32,404 bases of DNA from an uncultured Actinomycetes bacterium (GCA_903830655.1 CAIKUQ010000051.1:1-32404), one strand, 5' to 3'. Numbered from the stretch's first letter, positions 1 to 7,847 are shown. The notes: generated from the sequence alone by a model not told the origin. Numbers and translations: made by a program.

Positions 1-1027
1 CAGCGGCGTCAAGCTCGTTGGTGGCGTCAATTAGCGCCTGAGTGTCAGTCTTCAACTGGGCGTCGTCACGGTTGGTGATGTCGGTGTTGATGGCGCTGAT
101 GAGTGTCGACGAGTCAGATCCCCCAGCGGCGGTGTAGTCATTGGCTGCCTTGTCAGCTGCGGTGATGTCACTTGCGTAGGTCAAAGCGAAGTTGCCAACT
201 TCCGTCAGTGACAGAGAAACCTCATTCTGCTGATCGGGAGTGAGATTATTAAAATCGATGAAGGCTTGCACGAAGTTAGCCAGAGTTACCGCTTGGGAGA
301 ACTCGTAGGTCACGTACTCCGGCGAGCCGACCACGAGTACCTTTTGAGGATTGCTTAAGTTTCTGAAATCGGCTAGTGCAACGGTGTAATCGTTTGTAAC
401 GTTCGCATCGGCAAATTCATCAGTGACCGCTAAAGCAGCACCGTAGTTGGTGTAAAAGTCAGGTGTCACAACCACGAGAGCCTGCTGATTGTACGTCAGG
501 TTGAAATAGTCAGTAATAGCCTGTTGATAGTCAGCAGGAGTTGTAGCTGTTGCGACTTCATTAGTTACAACCTGAGCAGCTGAGACATCTGCAGGGCTAT
601 CTGAAAATACAACTGCGAGTACTGGCGACTTACCGGCGTCGTAAGTCGAGTCCGCAGCGGTTGAAGCGTAGACGTAGCAAACCCCAGCTTCTTCAATCGT
701 TAACGTTGCCGTTCCATCCGGGTTGTTAGCTAGAGAGCAACTGCTGTCACCGTTGGCTTGATTGACATCGAGTGTCAATGTTGGAGTGAGATCGTAATTA
801 GAAAACGCTGTAAGGGTGTCGGGAGCGGTGGTGGCAAGCGGGCCACCATTAGCAAAATCAGTGAGACTGACAGTTGGCACTGGCAGTCCACTGTCGTGCG
901 GACGTGGCGATGCGCTCGCGGAGCCGGAGCTCATGAGTAACGCGAACAGACCAATCGCGAAGATAGATGCGACACCAAAGAGGACCTTGGCAGCGACGGC
1001 TCTGAATTTCTGGCACACGTTATTCAT
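1..1027 (-). CDS. Secreted Ig-like / tandem-repeat surface protein, 3' end cut off by the window
   Basis: The frame is open from an ATG at 1027 to the left edge (342 codons, no stop), so the C-terminus is missing. Residues 1-40 look like a Sec signal peptide: basic residues at K7, R9 and K14, a hydrophobic core at about 15-32, and an S-A-S-A-S cleavage region near 36-40. Residues about 50-143 resemble a bacterial Ig-like domain, with a Cys97/Cys117 pair and a GVCYVYAST motif followed by Y-D-A-G. Residues about 166-296 hold three diverged repeats of 38-47 residues, each with an F-x-N-L-T/S-x-x-Q-Q/K core (NLT at 176 and 261, NLS at 223). Thr, Ala and Asp are abundant and Lys/Arg rare after the signal, as in exported proteins. 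An in-frame TAG upstream with no GTG/TTG between leaves this ATG as the only usual start. A TANNNT box seven bases upstream suggests a near-leaderless mRNA. Function is not known; adhesin or envelope protein is a guess. Confidence 0.8.
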   Translation of the reverse strand, partial: MNNVCQKFRAVAAKVLFGVASIFAIGLFALLMSSGSASASPRPHDSGLPVPTVSLTDFANGGPLATTAPDTLTAFSNYDLTPTLTLDVNQANGDSSCSLANNPDGTATLTIEEAGVCYVYASTAADSTYDAGKSPVLAVVFSDSPADVSAAQVVTNEVATATTPADYQQAITDYFNLTYNQQALVVVTPDFYTNYGAALAVTDEFADANVTNDYTVALADFRNLSNPQKVLVVGSPEYVTYEFSQAVTLANFVQAFIDFNNLTPDQQNEVSLSLTEVGNFALTYASDITAADKAANDYTAAGGSDSSTLISAINTDITNRDDAQLKTDTQALIDATNELDAA

Positions 1028-1034
1028 GACCGAT

Positions 1035-1040
1035 AACTTA
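1035..1040 (-). promoter_or_regulatory. Possible -10 box of the surface-protein gene
   Basis: TAAGTT on the minus strand ends seven bases before the ATG at 1027. This is one base further than the six-base spacing seen at six other genes in the window. It would give a transcript starting one base before the start codon. No Shine-Dalgarno sequence is visible between it and the ATG. No good -35 is seen. Confidence 0.4.
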
Positions 1041-1083
1041 CGTTTGGTAATTTGATGCTATTTTTAACTATTTTAAAATTTCT

Positions 1084-1099
1084 GTTCGGCTTTCCGAAC
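1084..1099. repeat. Short perfect inverted repeat upstream of the surface-protein gene
   Basis: GTTCGG and CCGAAC (6 bp arms) flank a 4-base spacer, about 57 bases upstream of the ATG at 1027. A ten-base AT palindrome (ATTTTAAAAT, 1070-1079) lies between it and the gene. It could be an operator, or a hairpin if transcription starts further upstream. It is too short to be sure it is functional. Confidence 0.35.
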
Positions 1100-1981
1100 G
1101 GATCTCCGCAAGACGCCCCCGCCCACCGCACCTCTGACTAAAGGTCACTTTGATTCAAAAATCTCCAGCTAGTCGGACTGGAAATTCACCGAATTGGCTG
1201 AGAATCGATCTTGAAACACTCGATCAGAATCACCCCGCCTCGACTCGTTCCACCAAGTTGGTAGAGACCCAGGTGTAGTAAAAGGAATTGTGACAAAACC
1301 AATGGCGACCGGGCCTCAAGATCTCTGAGTCCGGTTGGGCTCTAGTGCAAAGAGAGCGAACCGAGTGGCAATCTCCACCGCCGTGAATGCTTGCGGCCCT
1401 AGGAGTTTGCTGGTGTTTGTGCACCTGATGTCTCAGGTTGCCTAGCCGTTCTTCTCTCACGAGAGCCTTGAGAAGTCCGTTTTCGGGTTTCAGGGTGATG
1501 TCATTGCTCGTATTGCAATTTATTTCGGTGAGTCCCATCCACACAGACTGCTACCAACTTGTTTGGTATCTCGTCAGAATCGCACCTTTATTCCAAGATC
1601 GACCCATCCCCGACTGAAATGCCCTGAGCGCCTGGTCTCTTGTCCCTCAGTTGGGTACCAGACGGCGGATAGGCGCATCACCTCGAATGCGGGCCGTCGT
1701 GGAAAACCACTTCATTGCTTTCTGTTCTGACCATTTACTAGGTTACGAAATCGGATTTGGGTAAGTGAGAGCTCTACGGGGCGTTTGGTACTGGTTCTGT
1801 CAACGGGAAATCTCCGTCATCTGGCCATCAATCGCCAAATTATGACTAAACAAAGACCGCGCCAGCGACACCTGCGGCGTTAAAGAGTTTTGAGCTCAGT
1901 TGAAATCTGAAGCACCAGCGGGAATTGAAACCCGAGCCAAATTTTCCCCTACGGGGCACAGCCTTATTTGCGGCGAGGCAA

Positions 1982-2057
1982 TGGCTCCCAGAGCAGGACT
2001 CGAACCTGCAACCTAGCGATTAACAGTCGCTTGCTCTGCCAATTGAGCTATCTGGGA
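1982..2057 (-). tRNA. tRNA-Asn (anticodon GTT), CCA encoded
   Basis: The cloverleaf reads on the minus strand with acceptor TCCCAGA paired to TCTGGGA, discriminator G and an encoded CCA (1982-1984). The D-arm is GCTC...GAGC. The anticodon stem is AGCGA/TCGCT with loop CTGTTAA, giving anticodon GTT (Asn). The T-arm is GCAGG-TTCGAGT-CCTGC. It lies 42 bases downstream of the sigma-factor stop codon in the same direction, so it may be co-transcribed with dnaG and the sigma gene. Confidence 0.97.
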
Positions 2058-2099
2058 ATGACCCGTAGGTTCAGAAACCCTACCACTCTCAAAGTGCCC

Positions 2100-2942
2100 C
2101 TATTGACGGGCGAACCAGGTACGTAGCCGGGCCGCTTCGGGGCTGGAAAGCACGCGGGAGCGACACCGATCAATGCGCTTGGTCATTGCCTGGCGACTGA
2201 TTGAGGCGCCTTTTGAAATCTCCTCCAGGGACATTGAGGTGAAGGTGTAGTCCCAGAAGTAAGAGAAGTCCGCCCCACAAATTTCCCGCAATAGTTCAAT
2301 GACCCACGCTGGAGGTTCGGTACCTCCCGAAGGGAGCCGGACATCTTTGGCCGCATCGAGTTCGAGGACTCGACCGCGTCGCTCGGCTAATTCCCTGGAC
2401 ATGCTCACGACTTCGGTCAACTTTGCTGCAGTAATTTCGAGTTTCCCAGCAATCTCGTGTTTGGAGAGATTCAAAAATTCATTTGACCGTTCAATCTTTT
2501 GGTAGCGCAAGATGAGCCTCATCTCAGTATCCGTAAGTCCTGCTTGTTGTTGAATAGCTTGGTTCACCAACTTGGTAATCCAGTAGTTCGCATAGGTGGC
2601 GAATCGATTTCCTTGGGCCGGGTCAAAGCGTTGCATCGCGTTGACCAGGGCCTCGACCCCGGCTCCTTCTAACTCTTCATCCCCAAATCGATACCCGCGC
2701 TCAATCACTCGAGCACGCACTAAGCCCAGAGTTGAGCGTAGGAGTTGGGCCTCGGCTGCTTGACCCGCTTGTCGATCTCGATTCAGCCGCCGTTTCGTCG
2801 TGGCGTCCAGTGCCCGCCCGCTGTTGAGTCTCCTCGTTGCGTTGCGGCCACTGTCAATAATTGGATAGAGCTCCCGTTCTGCTTCGACGGGCAATGGTTT
2901 CAATGATTTTAAACCGCCAATCGTTACTGGGGCGACGGTCAC
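2100..2942 (-). CDS. Divergent sigma-70 family RNA polymerase sigma factor linked to dnaG
   Basis: A 280-residue protein laid out like group 1/2 sigma factors. Residues about 15-80 align loosely with region 1.2/2.1 (L-R-S-T-L-G-L-V-R near 67-75). Region 2 carries the E-L-E-G-A-G-V-E-A-L and R-F-D-P-A-Q-G-N-R-F-A-T-Y-A-N-Y-W-I core. Region 3 follows with E-I-A-G-K-L-E-I-T. A C-terminal region 4 helix-turn-helix (S-L-E-E-I-S...S-R-Q-A-M-T-K-R-I) ends the protein. It departs from the principal-sigma consensus at many usually invariant places: YANYWITKLV replaces YATWWIRQAI, and SRQAMTKRID replaces TRERIRQIE. The GTG start overlaps the dnaG stop as GTGA, so translation is coupled. It occupies the place rpoD has behind dnaG in many bacteria. 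An alternative sigma factor is the best reading; whether it could be the principal one cannot be decided here. Confidence 0.85.
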   Translation of the reverse strand: MTVAPVTIGGLKSLKPLPVEAERELYPIIDSGRNATRRLNSGRALDATTKRRLNRDRQAGQAAEAQLLRSTLGLVRARVIERGYRFGDEELEGAGVEALVNAMQRFDPAQGNRFATYANYWITKLVNQAIQQQAGLTDTEMRLILRYQKIERSNEFLNLSKHEIAGKLEITAAKLTEVVSMSRELAERRGRVLELDAAKDVRLPSGGTEPPAWVIELLREICGADFSYFWDYTFTSMSLEEISKGASISRQAMTKRIDRCRSRVLSSPEAARLRTWFARQ

Positions 2943-4780
2943 TGGGTGCTAACACCGTTGCGCTCAGCCAACCAAGTGGTGAGGTTTTGTTCCGCGAGTG
3001 CCCCGTGAGCTCCATCAAGCATGGTGAGTCGTTCTTTCACATCTCGCATGGTGTGCATCGCAGTCGTGGGATCGAGAACGCCTTCGCGCAACTCGCGGTC
3101 AACAACCTTTAATTCTTCGGTGGCCGCAGAGCGCAAGAGTTGCGAAATGATGGCCGAGACATCTGCTGGGCTTACCTCTTTTTCACTTTCTAGAATCGCC
3201 AACTGCCCGAGCAGCGAGGCGGCCTCGTCGCGGTCGCGCGCTTGAAGGTCATCCATGGCGCTCACCACCGATACCCCCGAACGAATCACTTCAAAGGCCT
3301 CGCGTTGAACGTCATTGACAAAATGAGGCCCAATCAAACGGGTACGAATTAATTCGGGCTGGTTGATTAGGGTTCGCAACGCCTCAATGCCAGGCCGAGG
3401 CATGGCTTGAAGGTTGGCTGTTCTGGATCTGGACTGAAAGATGGGCCGCTGAGGCGCTTCGTCTTCGACAGACTTTTGCGGGGCCCGCATCACCTCTTCC
3501 ATTCGACTGCGCAGCATTGCCAGGTCCAGCTGAAGAGTGTCCGCCACCTCTCGCAGGTACTCATCACGAACAAGGTTGCTCGGGTGCTCGGCGATTATTG
3601 GCAGAGCCTGTTCGGCCGTGCGAGCCCGCGACTCGGGTGTGTCAATCTTGGCCGCTTCGAGCACTCGATTGAGTCGAAACTTCAAAAAGGGAACCGCTTC
3701 GGCGATGGCGCGGCGAAGAGCCTCGGGGTCTGTTTGTGCCAATTCGGCGGGGTCAACGCCGGCTGGAAACTTTGCGACTGCAACATCGACCTCGTGTTGT
3801 TTCTCCCATTGATACACCGAGGCGGCGGCCTTCTGACCGGCGCTATCCCCGTCATAGGCCAGAACAATGCGCGAGGCAAAGTTCTTCATGGTACGGAAGT
3901 GCTCCTCACCAAGTGCGGTGCCGCAAGTGGCCACCGCTCTCGGCAACCCCGCTTGGAAAAACGCAATGACGTCGGTGTACCCCTCGCAGACAATAATTTC
4001 ACCAGTCTGCACGATGTTTTGTTTCGCTAAGTGAAGTCCGTACAAAGTCTTACGTTTGGTGTAGATCGGAGTTTCCGGCGAGTTCTTGTACTTCGCCGGA
4101 GGCGTACCATCGGCGTTGAGTGCGGCGCCGGGCAGCACTCGCCCACCAATGGCGATTGGCTTTCCCGTCGTGTCAAAGATCGGGAAGATGATGCGATCTC
4201 GAACGAAATCTTGTTTACGACCTCGTTTATTTATGAAACCGAGTCCCGTACCTTCTAACTGCTTGGGTGAGAGATCAAGGGCCGACGAAAGCGGGTCCCA
4301 GCCATCGGGAGCCCAGCCAATTTTGAATTGGCGAGCTACTTCGCCGTCGATACCGCGGGTCTTCAGATACTCTCGCACCGACCGCCCGCCAGGATTGGTC
4401 AGGAGTTGTTCGTGATACCAATCGACTGCTTTGGCCATGGATTCCATGAAGATCTTTTTATCGTTGCTCCCGGGTCCAGCGGGAGAATCGTCGTGCAGGA
4501 TTATTCCCGCGCGTTCGGCCAAGAGTCGAATCGCATCCATGAAGTCCAAATGCTGAGTCTCGCGGACCCACTTAATGGCGTCGCCCGTTACCTGGCATCC
4601 GTAACAGTGATAAATCAATTTTTCAGGGCTGACATAAAAAGAGGGGGTCTTTTCCGCGTGAAACGGACAGGCGCCCCGATAGTCGCGGCCAGCTCGTTTC
4701 AGCGCCACCACCTCGCCCACCAAGGCCACGAGGTCGGTAGCCTCTCGGACCTGGTCGATCTCGCTGCGTGGAATTGCCAT
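2939..4780 (-). CDS. dnaG: DNA primase DnaG
   Basis: This 613-residue protein makes the RNA primers for replication and works with the replicative helicase. An N-terminal CHC2 zinc finger has ligands C38, H41, C59 and C62. The Toprim core shows C-E-G-Y-T-D near 265-270 (catalytic Glu266) and the metal-binding D-G-D near 310-312. A helical C-terminal helicase-interaction region follows. The frame is open for 16 more codons upstream, but the ATG at 4780 gives the usual M-A-I-P-R-S-E-I-D N-terminus and has a TACCGT box exactly six bases upstream, so I choose it. The stop overlaps the start of the sigma-factor gene. The gene diverges from the DrrA-like operon across 68 bp. Confidence 0.97.
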   Translation of the reverse strand: MAIPRSEIDQVREATDLVALVGEVVALKRAGRDYRGACPFHAEKTPSFYVSPEKLIYHCYGCQVTGDAIKWVRETQHLDFMDAIRLLAERAGIILHDDSPAGPGSNDKKIFMESMAKAVDWYHEQLLTNPGGRSVREYLKTRGIDGEVARQFKIGWAPDGWDPLSSALDLSPKQLEGTGLGFINKRGRKQDFVRDRIIFPIFDTTGKPIAIGGRVLPGAALNADGTPPAKYKNSPETPIYTKRKTLYGLHLAKQNIVQTGEIIVCEGYTDVIAFFQAGLPRAVATCGTALGEEHFRTMKNFASRIVLAYDGDSAGQKAAASVYQWEKQHEVDVAVAKFPAGVDPAELAQTDPEALRRAIAEAVPFLKFRLNRVLEAAKIDTPESRARTAEQALPIIAEHPSNLVRDEYLREVADTLQLDLAMLRSRMEEVMRAPQKSVEDEAPQRPIFQSRSRTANLQAMPRPGIEALRTLINQPELIRTRLIGPHFVNDVQREAFEVIRSGVSVVSAMDDLQARDRDEAASLLGQLAILESEKEVSPADVSAIISQLLRSAATEELKVVDRELREGVLDPTTAMHTMRDVKERLTMLDGAHGALAEQNLTTWLAERNGVSTQ

Positions 4781-4786
4781 GCGAAA

Positions 4787-4792
4787 ACGGTA
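4787..4792 (-). promoter_or_regulatory. -10 box for leaderless dnaG
   Basis: TACCGT (minus strand) followed by six bases and then the ATG at 4780. A start point seven bases after the box falls on the A of the start codon. No Shine-Dalgarno is present. A conserved -35 is not evident. Confidence 0.55.
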
Positions 4793-4836
4793 CCCGTTAT
4801 GGAGAGCCCTTGAATCAACCTCTGGCATCTGCGACC

Positions 4837-4842
4837 TACAAT
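4837..4842 (+). promoter_or_regulatory. -10 box for leaderless DrrA-like operon
   Basis: TACAAT, a near-perfect sigma-70 -10, followed by six bases and the ATG at 4849. A TTGAAT at 4810-4815 resembles a -35, but its 21-base spacing is too long for a standard promoter. It faces the dnaG promoter, so both control regions share 68 bp. Confidence 0.65.
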
Positions 4843-4848
4843 TGCTCT

Positions 4849-5847
4849 ATGACCGAATACGCCATTGAAGCCCACGACATCGTTAAGACCTTTAACGACG
4901 GGGAATTCACCGCTCTGGGCGGGGTTTCCCTCCAGGTACCCAAGGGCCAAGTCTTTGGCCTCCTCGGACCTAATGGTTCGGGAAAGACCACCATGGTTCG
5001 TATTCTCGCGACCATCTTGGCCCCGAGCTCGGGCGAAGCAACCGTTAACGGTTTTAACGTCTTTAAACAGGCCGATGATGTTCGCAAGTCCATAGGACTG
5101 GCGGGCCAATTCGCCGCGGTTGACGAGAACCTCACGGGCTTCGAAAATTTACGCATGGTTGGCCTCTTGAACCACCTCGACAAGCGATTCGTAGAGCAGC
5201 GCGCTCATGAATTGCTCGACAGCTTTGGACTTGCCGATGCGGCGAACCGGCGCACCAAAACCTATTCGGGCGGTATGCGTCGACGCCTCGACTTGGCTGC
5301 GGCCCTCGTAGCTAACCCTCCAATTCTGTTCTTGGATGAGCCCACCACTGGTCTTGACCCCCAGAGTCGACAAGATCTCTGGAACATCATCGAGAATCTT
5401 GTTGAAGGTGGGACCACCGTTCTCCTAACTACTCAATATCTGGAAGAGGCCGATCGCCTGGCCAAGCAGCTTGTGGTACTTGACCACGGAAAAATTATTG
5501 CTCAAGGTACCTCAGCCGAGCTGAAGGCTCAATTAGGCAACACGGTTTTAGTCCTCACCTTCCACAGCCCGAGCGAAGCCACCCGGGGTACAGAGATTGT
5601 TAAGGATGTTTCATCGAAGCCCGCAAACGTTGAAGGCACTGTCGTGGAGTTGACGATTGACAAGGGGCCGACGAGTGCCGCCGACGCCCTGCGCCGACTA
5701 GATGCATCTGGCATTGAACTCGCAGGACTCGTCATGCGCGAACCTAGTTTGGACGATGTGTTCTTGAACCTCACTGGCCACAAGGCCGAAGATGCTCCGG
5801 CCGAAGTTCCCTCCGCCAGTCGTCGCGCGAGAAAGGCTCGATCATGA
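4849..5847 (+). CDS. DrrA-like ABC exporter ATPase
   Basis: A 332-residue ATPase of the daunorubicin-resistance (DrrA) type that powers export through the ABC-2 permease encoded next. Walker A is GPNGSGKT at 40-47. The Q-loop region is near 87, the signature Y-S-G-G-M-R-R-R is at 139-146, Walker B plus catalytic Glu is F-L-D-E-P at 161-165, and the D-loop follows. The C-terminal extension (about 240-332) is typical of DrrA ATPases and ends in a short basic tail. The start at 4849 gives the family N-terminus and fits the TACAAT box. The stop overlaps the permease start (ATGA). The substrate is unknown; drugs, lipids or pigments are all possible. Confidence 0.93.
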   Translation: MTEYAIEAHDIVKTFNDGEFTALGGVSLQVPKGQVFGLLGPNGSGKTTMVRILATILAPSSGEATVNGFNVFKQADDVRKSIGLAGQFAAVDENLTGFENLRMVGLLNHLDKRFVEQRAHELLDSFGLADAANRRTKTYSGGMRRRLDLAAALVANPPILFLDEPTTGLDPQSRQDLWNIIENLVEGGTTVLLTTQYLEEADRLAKQLVVLDHGKIIAQGTSAELKAQLGNTVLVLTFHSPSEATRGTEIVKDVSSKPANVEGTVVELTIDKGPTSAADALRRLDASGIELAGLVMREPSLDDVFLNLTGHKAEDAPAEVPSASRRARKARS

Positions 5848-6638
5848 CCATGACCACACAAACCTCGTCAAGGTCAGCTCTACGCTGGGCCATAAGTGAC
5901 GTACTAGTTCTGGCCCACCGTAATTTGATTGCCTTAATGCGCATCCCCGTGGCGCTGGTCTTTTCGATTATCCAACCAATCATGTTCGTTATCTTGTTCC
6001 GTTATGTCTTTGGGGGTGCCATTCATACCGGTACCAACTACGTGAACTACTTGATTCCAGGCATCTTGGTCCAGACAACTATCTTTGGATCCGTTTCAAC
6101 AGCCATCGGCCTAGCCGAAGACCTACAAAAGGGTTTGATTGAGCGCTTCCGAGCACTGCCAATGGCTCGCATGGCCGTACTCGCCGGACGCACCATTTCG
6201 GACTTGGCCCGCAACGTTATGGTGCTCCTCGTCATCACCGGTGTTGGGATGCTCGTTGGATTTCGTCCCAGTGGCGGAGTGGTGGCCTACGTTCAAGCCT
6301 CGTTGTTGATGCTCTCGTTCGCCTACGCCCTCTCGTGGGGCTTTGCCTTCGTCGGACTCGCCGCTCCAACGTCAGAAGCGGCTCAGGCGATGACCTTCCC
6401 GCTCATTTTTCCACTGACCTTCGCCTCGGCAATTTTCGTACCGGTACAGTCAATGCCGAGTTGGTTGCAGGGATTCGCCACTCACCAACCGGTGAGCGTG
6501 ACCGCAGAAGCGGTACGAGGACTCATGCTTGGTACGCCACATGGTTGGGGCACATACGAAACGATGCTCTGGGCCTTGGGTGCGGTTGCGATCTTGGGCC
6601 CACTGGCGGTGCGCAAGTTCCGTCAAGCTATCAAGTAG
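5844..6638 (+). CDS. ABC-2 type (DrrB-like) exporter permease
   Basis: A 264-residue membrane protein with about six hydrophobic segments. An N-terminal cytoplasmic stretch leads into a first segment around residues 34-54 (P-V-A-L-V-F-S-I-I-Q-P). A conserved soluble piece, E-D-L-Q-K-G-L-I-E-R-F-R near 87-98, matches the coupling region of DrrB permeases. The ATG at 5844 overlaps the ATPase stop as ATGA, so the two subunits are translationally coupled. It ends three bases before the MFS gene. Substrate is not predictable from sequence. Confidence 0.9.
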   Translation: MTMTTQTSSRSALRWAISDVLVLAHRNLIALMRIPVALVFSIIQPIMFVILFRYVFGGAIHTGTNYVNYLIPGILVQTTIFGSVSTAIGLAEDLQKGLIERFRALPMARMAVLAGRTISDLARNVMVLLVITGVGMLVGFRPSGGVVAYVQASLLMLSFAYALSWGFAFVGLAAPTSEAAQAMTFPLIFPLTFASAIFVPVQSMPSWLQGFATHQPVSVTAEAVRGLMLGTPHGWGTYETMLWALGAVAILGPLAVRKFRQAIK

Positions 6639-6641
6639 CTA

Positions 6642-7847
6642 ATGACCTCAAAACAGTTCGAACTTTCGAACCCGCTTATTTTCCTGATGGCCCTAGCCAT
6701 CGGAGTAATCGTCGCCGATTTGTATTACTTGCAACCTCTATTGCACCAAGTGTCAAAAGACTTCGCCATCTCCTCATCGAAAGCATCACTGTTGATGACC
6801 CTGGTCCAAGTTGGGTACGCCCTAGGCCTCGCCTTTGTGGTGCCACTGGGTGACATAATTCCTCGCCGACGATTGCTGGTTGGCATCTACCTCTTAGCTG
6901 CGATTCTCATGGGAGCTGCTGCTTCAATTCACTCCTTCAACGCCTTTGCCATTATGAGCCTCTTTATCGGCCTCACTTCAGTGGGTGGGCAAGTAATTGT
7001 CCCCTTCGCTGCCGACTTTGCAAAAGAGTCCGAACGTAGTCGTGTCATCGCCAAGGTCATGACTGGCTTACTCCTCGGAATTTTATTTTCGCGTACCTTT
7101 TCAGGCATTATGGCCCAAGCGCTGGGTTGGCGAGGTGTGTATTGGATCGCCGCGGGCCTACTCGTGACCATCGCCGCAATTTTGCGTCTGGTGCTTCCCG
7201 AAGAGTTTCCTCGAGAGCATATGCAGTACCACGAGTTACTGTATGACGCCTTTTCTTTCATCCTCACGCACCACCACCTTCGTCGGCGGGCCTATTTCGG
7301 CTTTCTGATGTTTGCCACCTTTTCAGCGGTGTGGACGGTCTTAAGCTTTCACCTCGCCATTAGGCCCTTTTATTATTCCAACGCAACGATTGGGCTCTTT
7401 GGGCTCTTTGGTGTCGCCGGAGTCTTGGCCGCCAACCTAACGGGCACGCAAGCCGACAAGGACCGTTTGAATCTCACCACTCGAGTAGCGGGCTCGCTCA
7501 TGCTACTTTCATTTGCGATGTTCTGGTTCGGTCGTAGTGAATACCTTTTTCTTGGAGTCGCGCTGATTTTGCTCGATGCCGGTATGCAGGGCATGCAGAT
7601 TTCCAATCAAGCCATCATCTACTCGCTTGCGCCGCAAAAACGCAGCCGCATCAATTCCATTTATATGGTGAGTTGCTTCCTGGGGGCCTCAACCGGTTCA
7701 TTCCTGGTCGGTCACCTCTACCAGCGTTACGGCTGGGCGGGGGCGTGCATCCTGGGTGCAATACTCACCACCGCAATCATGATTCCATCCTTCTTCTGGA
7801 GTGCCCCCAAGAAGGTGTTAGCTGAGAGTGGCGAGCCGCTCGTTTAG
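6642..7847 (+). CDS. MFS transporter (drug/metabolite efflux type)
   Basis: A 401-residue protein with twelve hydrophobic segments and the major facilitator fold. After the second segment comes the loop P-L-G-D-I-I-P-R-R-R, a variant of MFS motif A. The N-terminal half has the Y-Y-L-Q-P-L-L motif common in YnfM/AraJ-like efflux carriers. It is the third gene of the exporter operon, three bases after the DrrB-like gene, which suggests a shared export role. Its last 30 bases overlap the end of the LLM oxidoreductase gene on the other strand. The substrate is unknown. Confidence 0.9.
   Translation: MTSKQFELSNPLIFLMALAIGVIVADLYYLQPLLHQVSKDFAISSSKASLLMTLVQVGYALGLAFVVPLGDIIPRRRLLVGIYLLAAILMGAAASIHSFNAFAIMSLFIGLTSVGGQVIVPFAADFAKESERSRVIAKVMTGLLLGILFSRTFSGIMAQALGWRGVYWIAAGLLVTIAAILRLVLPEEFPREHMQYHELLYDAFSFILTHHHLRRRAYFGFLMFATFSAVWTVLSFHLAIRPFYYSNATIGLFGLFGVAGVLAANLTGTQADKDRLNLTTRVAGSLMLLSFAMFWFGRSEYLFLGVALILLDAGMQGMQISNQAIIYSLAPQKRSRINSIYMVSCFLGASTGSFLVGHLYQRYGWAGACILGAILTTAIMIPSFFWSAPKKVLAESGEPLV

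Larger units (their letters stand above)
1028..1981. other. Gene-poor stretch of 954 bp
   Basis: I see no convincing coding sequence here. The longest frame (104 codons, minus, 1230-1544) has no recognisable motif and is rich in His, Arg and Cys, unlike the neighbouring proteins. Short frames on the plus strand end quickly. The part next to the surface gene carries its upstream sequence, including the 1084-1099 inverted repeat. The part next to tRNA-Asn contains only small hairpin-forming words: a 4-bp CCCC/GGGG stem at 1946-1956 and a T-arm-like stem at 1919-1934. No insertion-sequence ends or target duplications were recognised. Confidence 0.6.

Noticed and set aside
1230..1544. A 104-codon minus-strand frame in the gene-poor region
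   Set aside because: No recognisable domain, His/Arg/Cys-rich composition, no ribosome-binding sequence or -10 with the spacing used elsewhere. I considered a transposase remnant, but no motif supports it.
1912..1937. T-arm-like sequence suggesting a second, partial tRNA on the minus strand
   Set aside because: The stem is only 4 bp (CGGG/CCCG) with an eight-base loop, and no acceptor, D or anticodon arm can be fitted around it.
1946..1956. CCCC-TAC-GGGG hairpin as a terminator for tRNA-Asn
   Set aside because: The stem is four base pairs with a three-base loop, and on the minus strand it is followed by A, not T, residues.
3407..4030. A 207-codon plus-strand frame
   Set aside because: It lies antisense within dnaG, whose motifs are complete; the translation has no family features.
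4781..4828. Longer dnaG start at 4828
   Set aside because: It would add 16 residues not seen in the family and would place the start upstream of the leaderless -10 box.
7388..7411. Tandem GGGCTCTTT repeat inside the MFS gene
   Set aside because: It encodes the G-L-F-G-L-F-G pattern of a membrane helix and needs no other explanation.
7832..7845. CGAG-CCG-CTCG followed by TTT near the MFS stop, as a terminator
   Set aside because: A 4-bp stem and three T residues are too weak; the bases are also coding on both strands.
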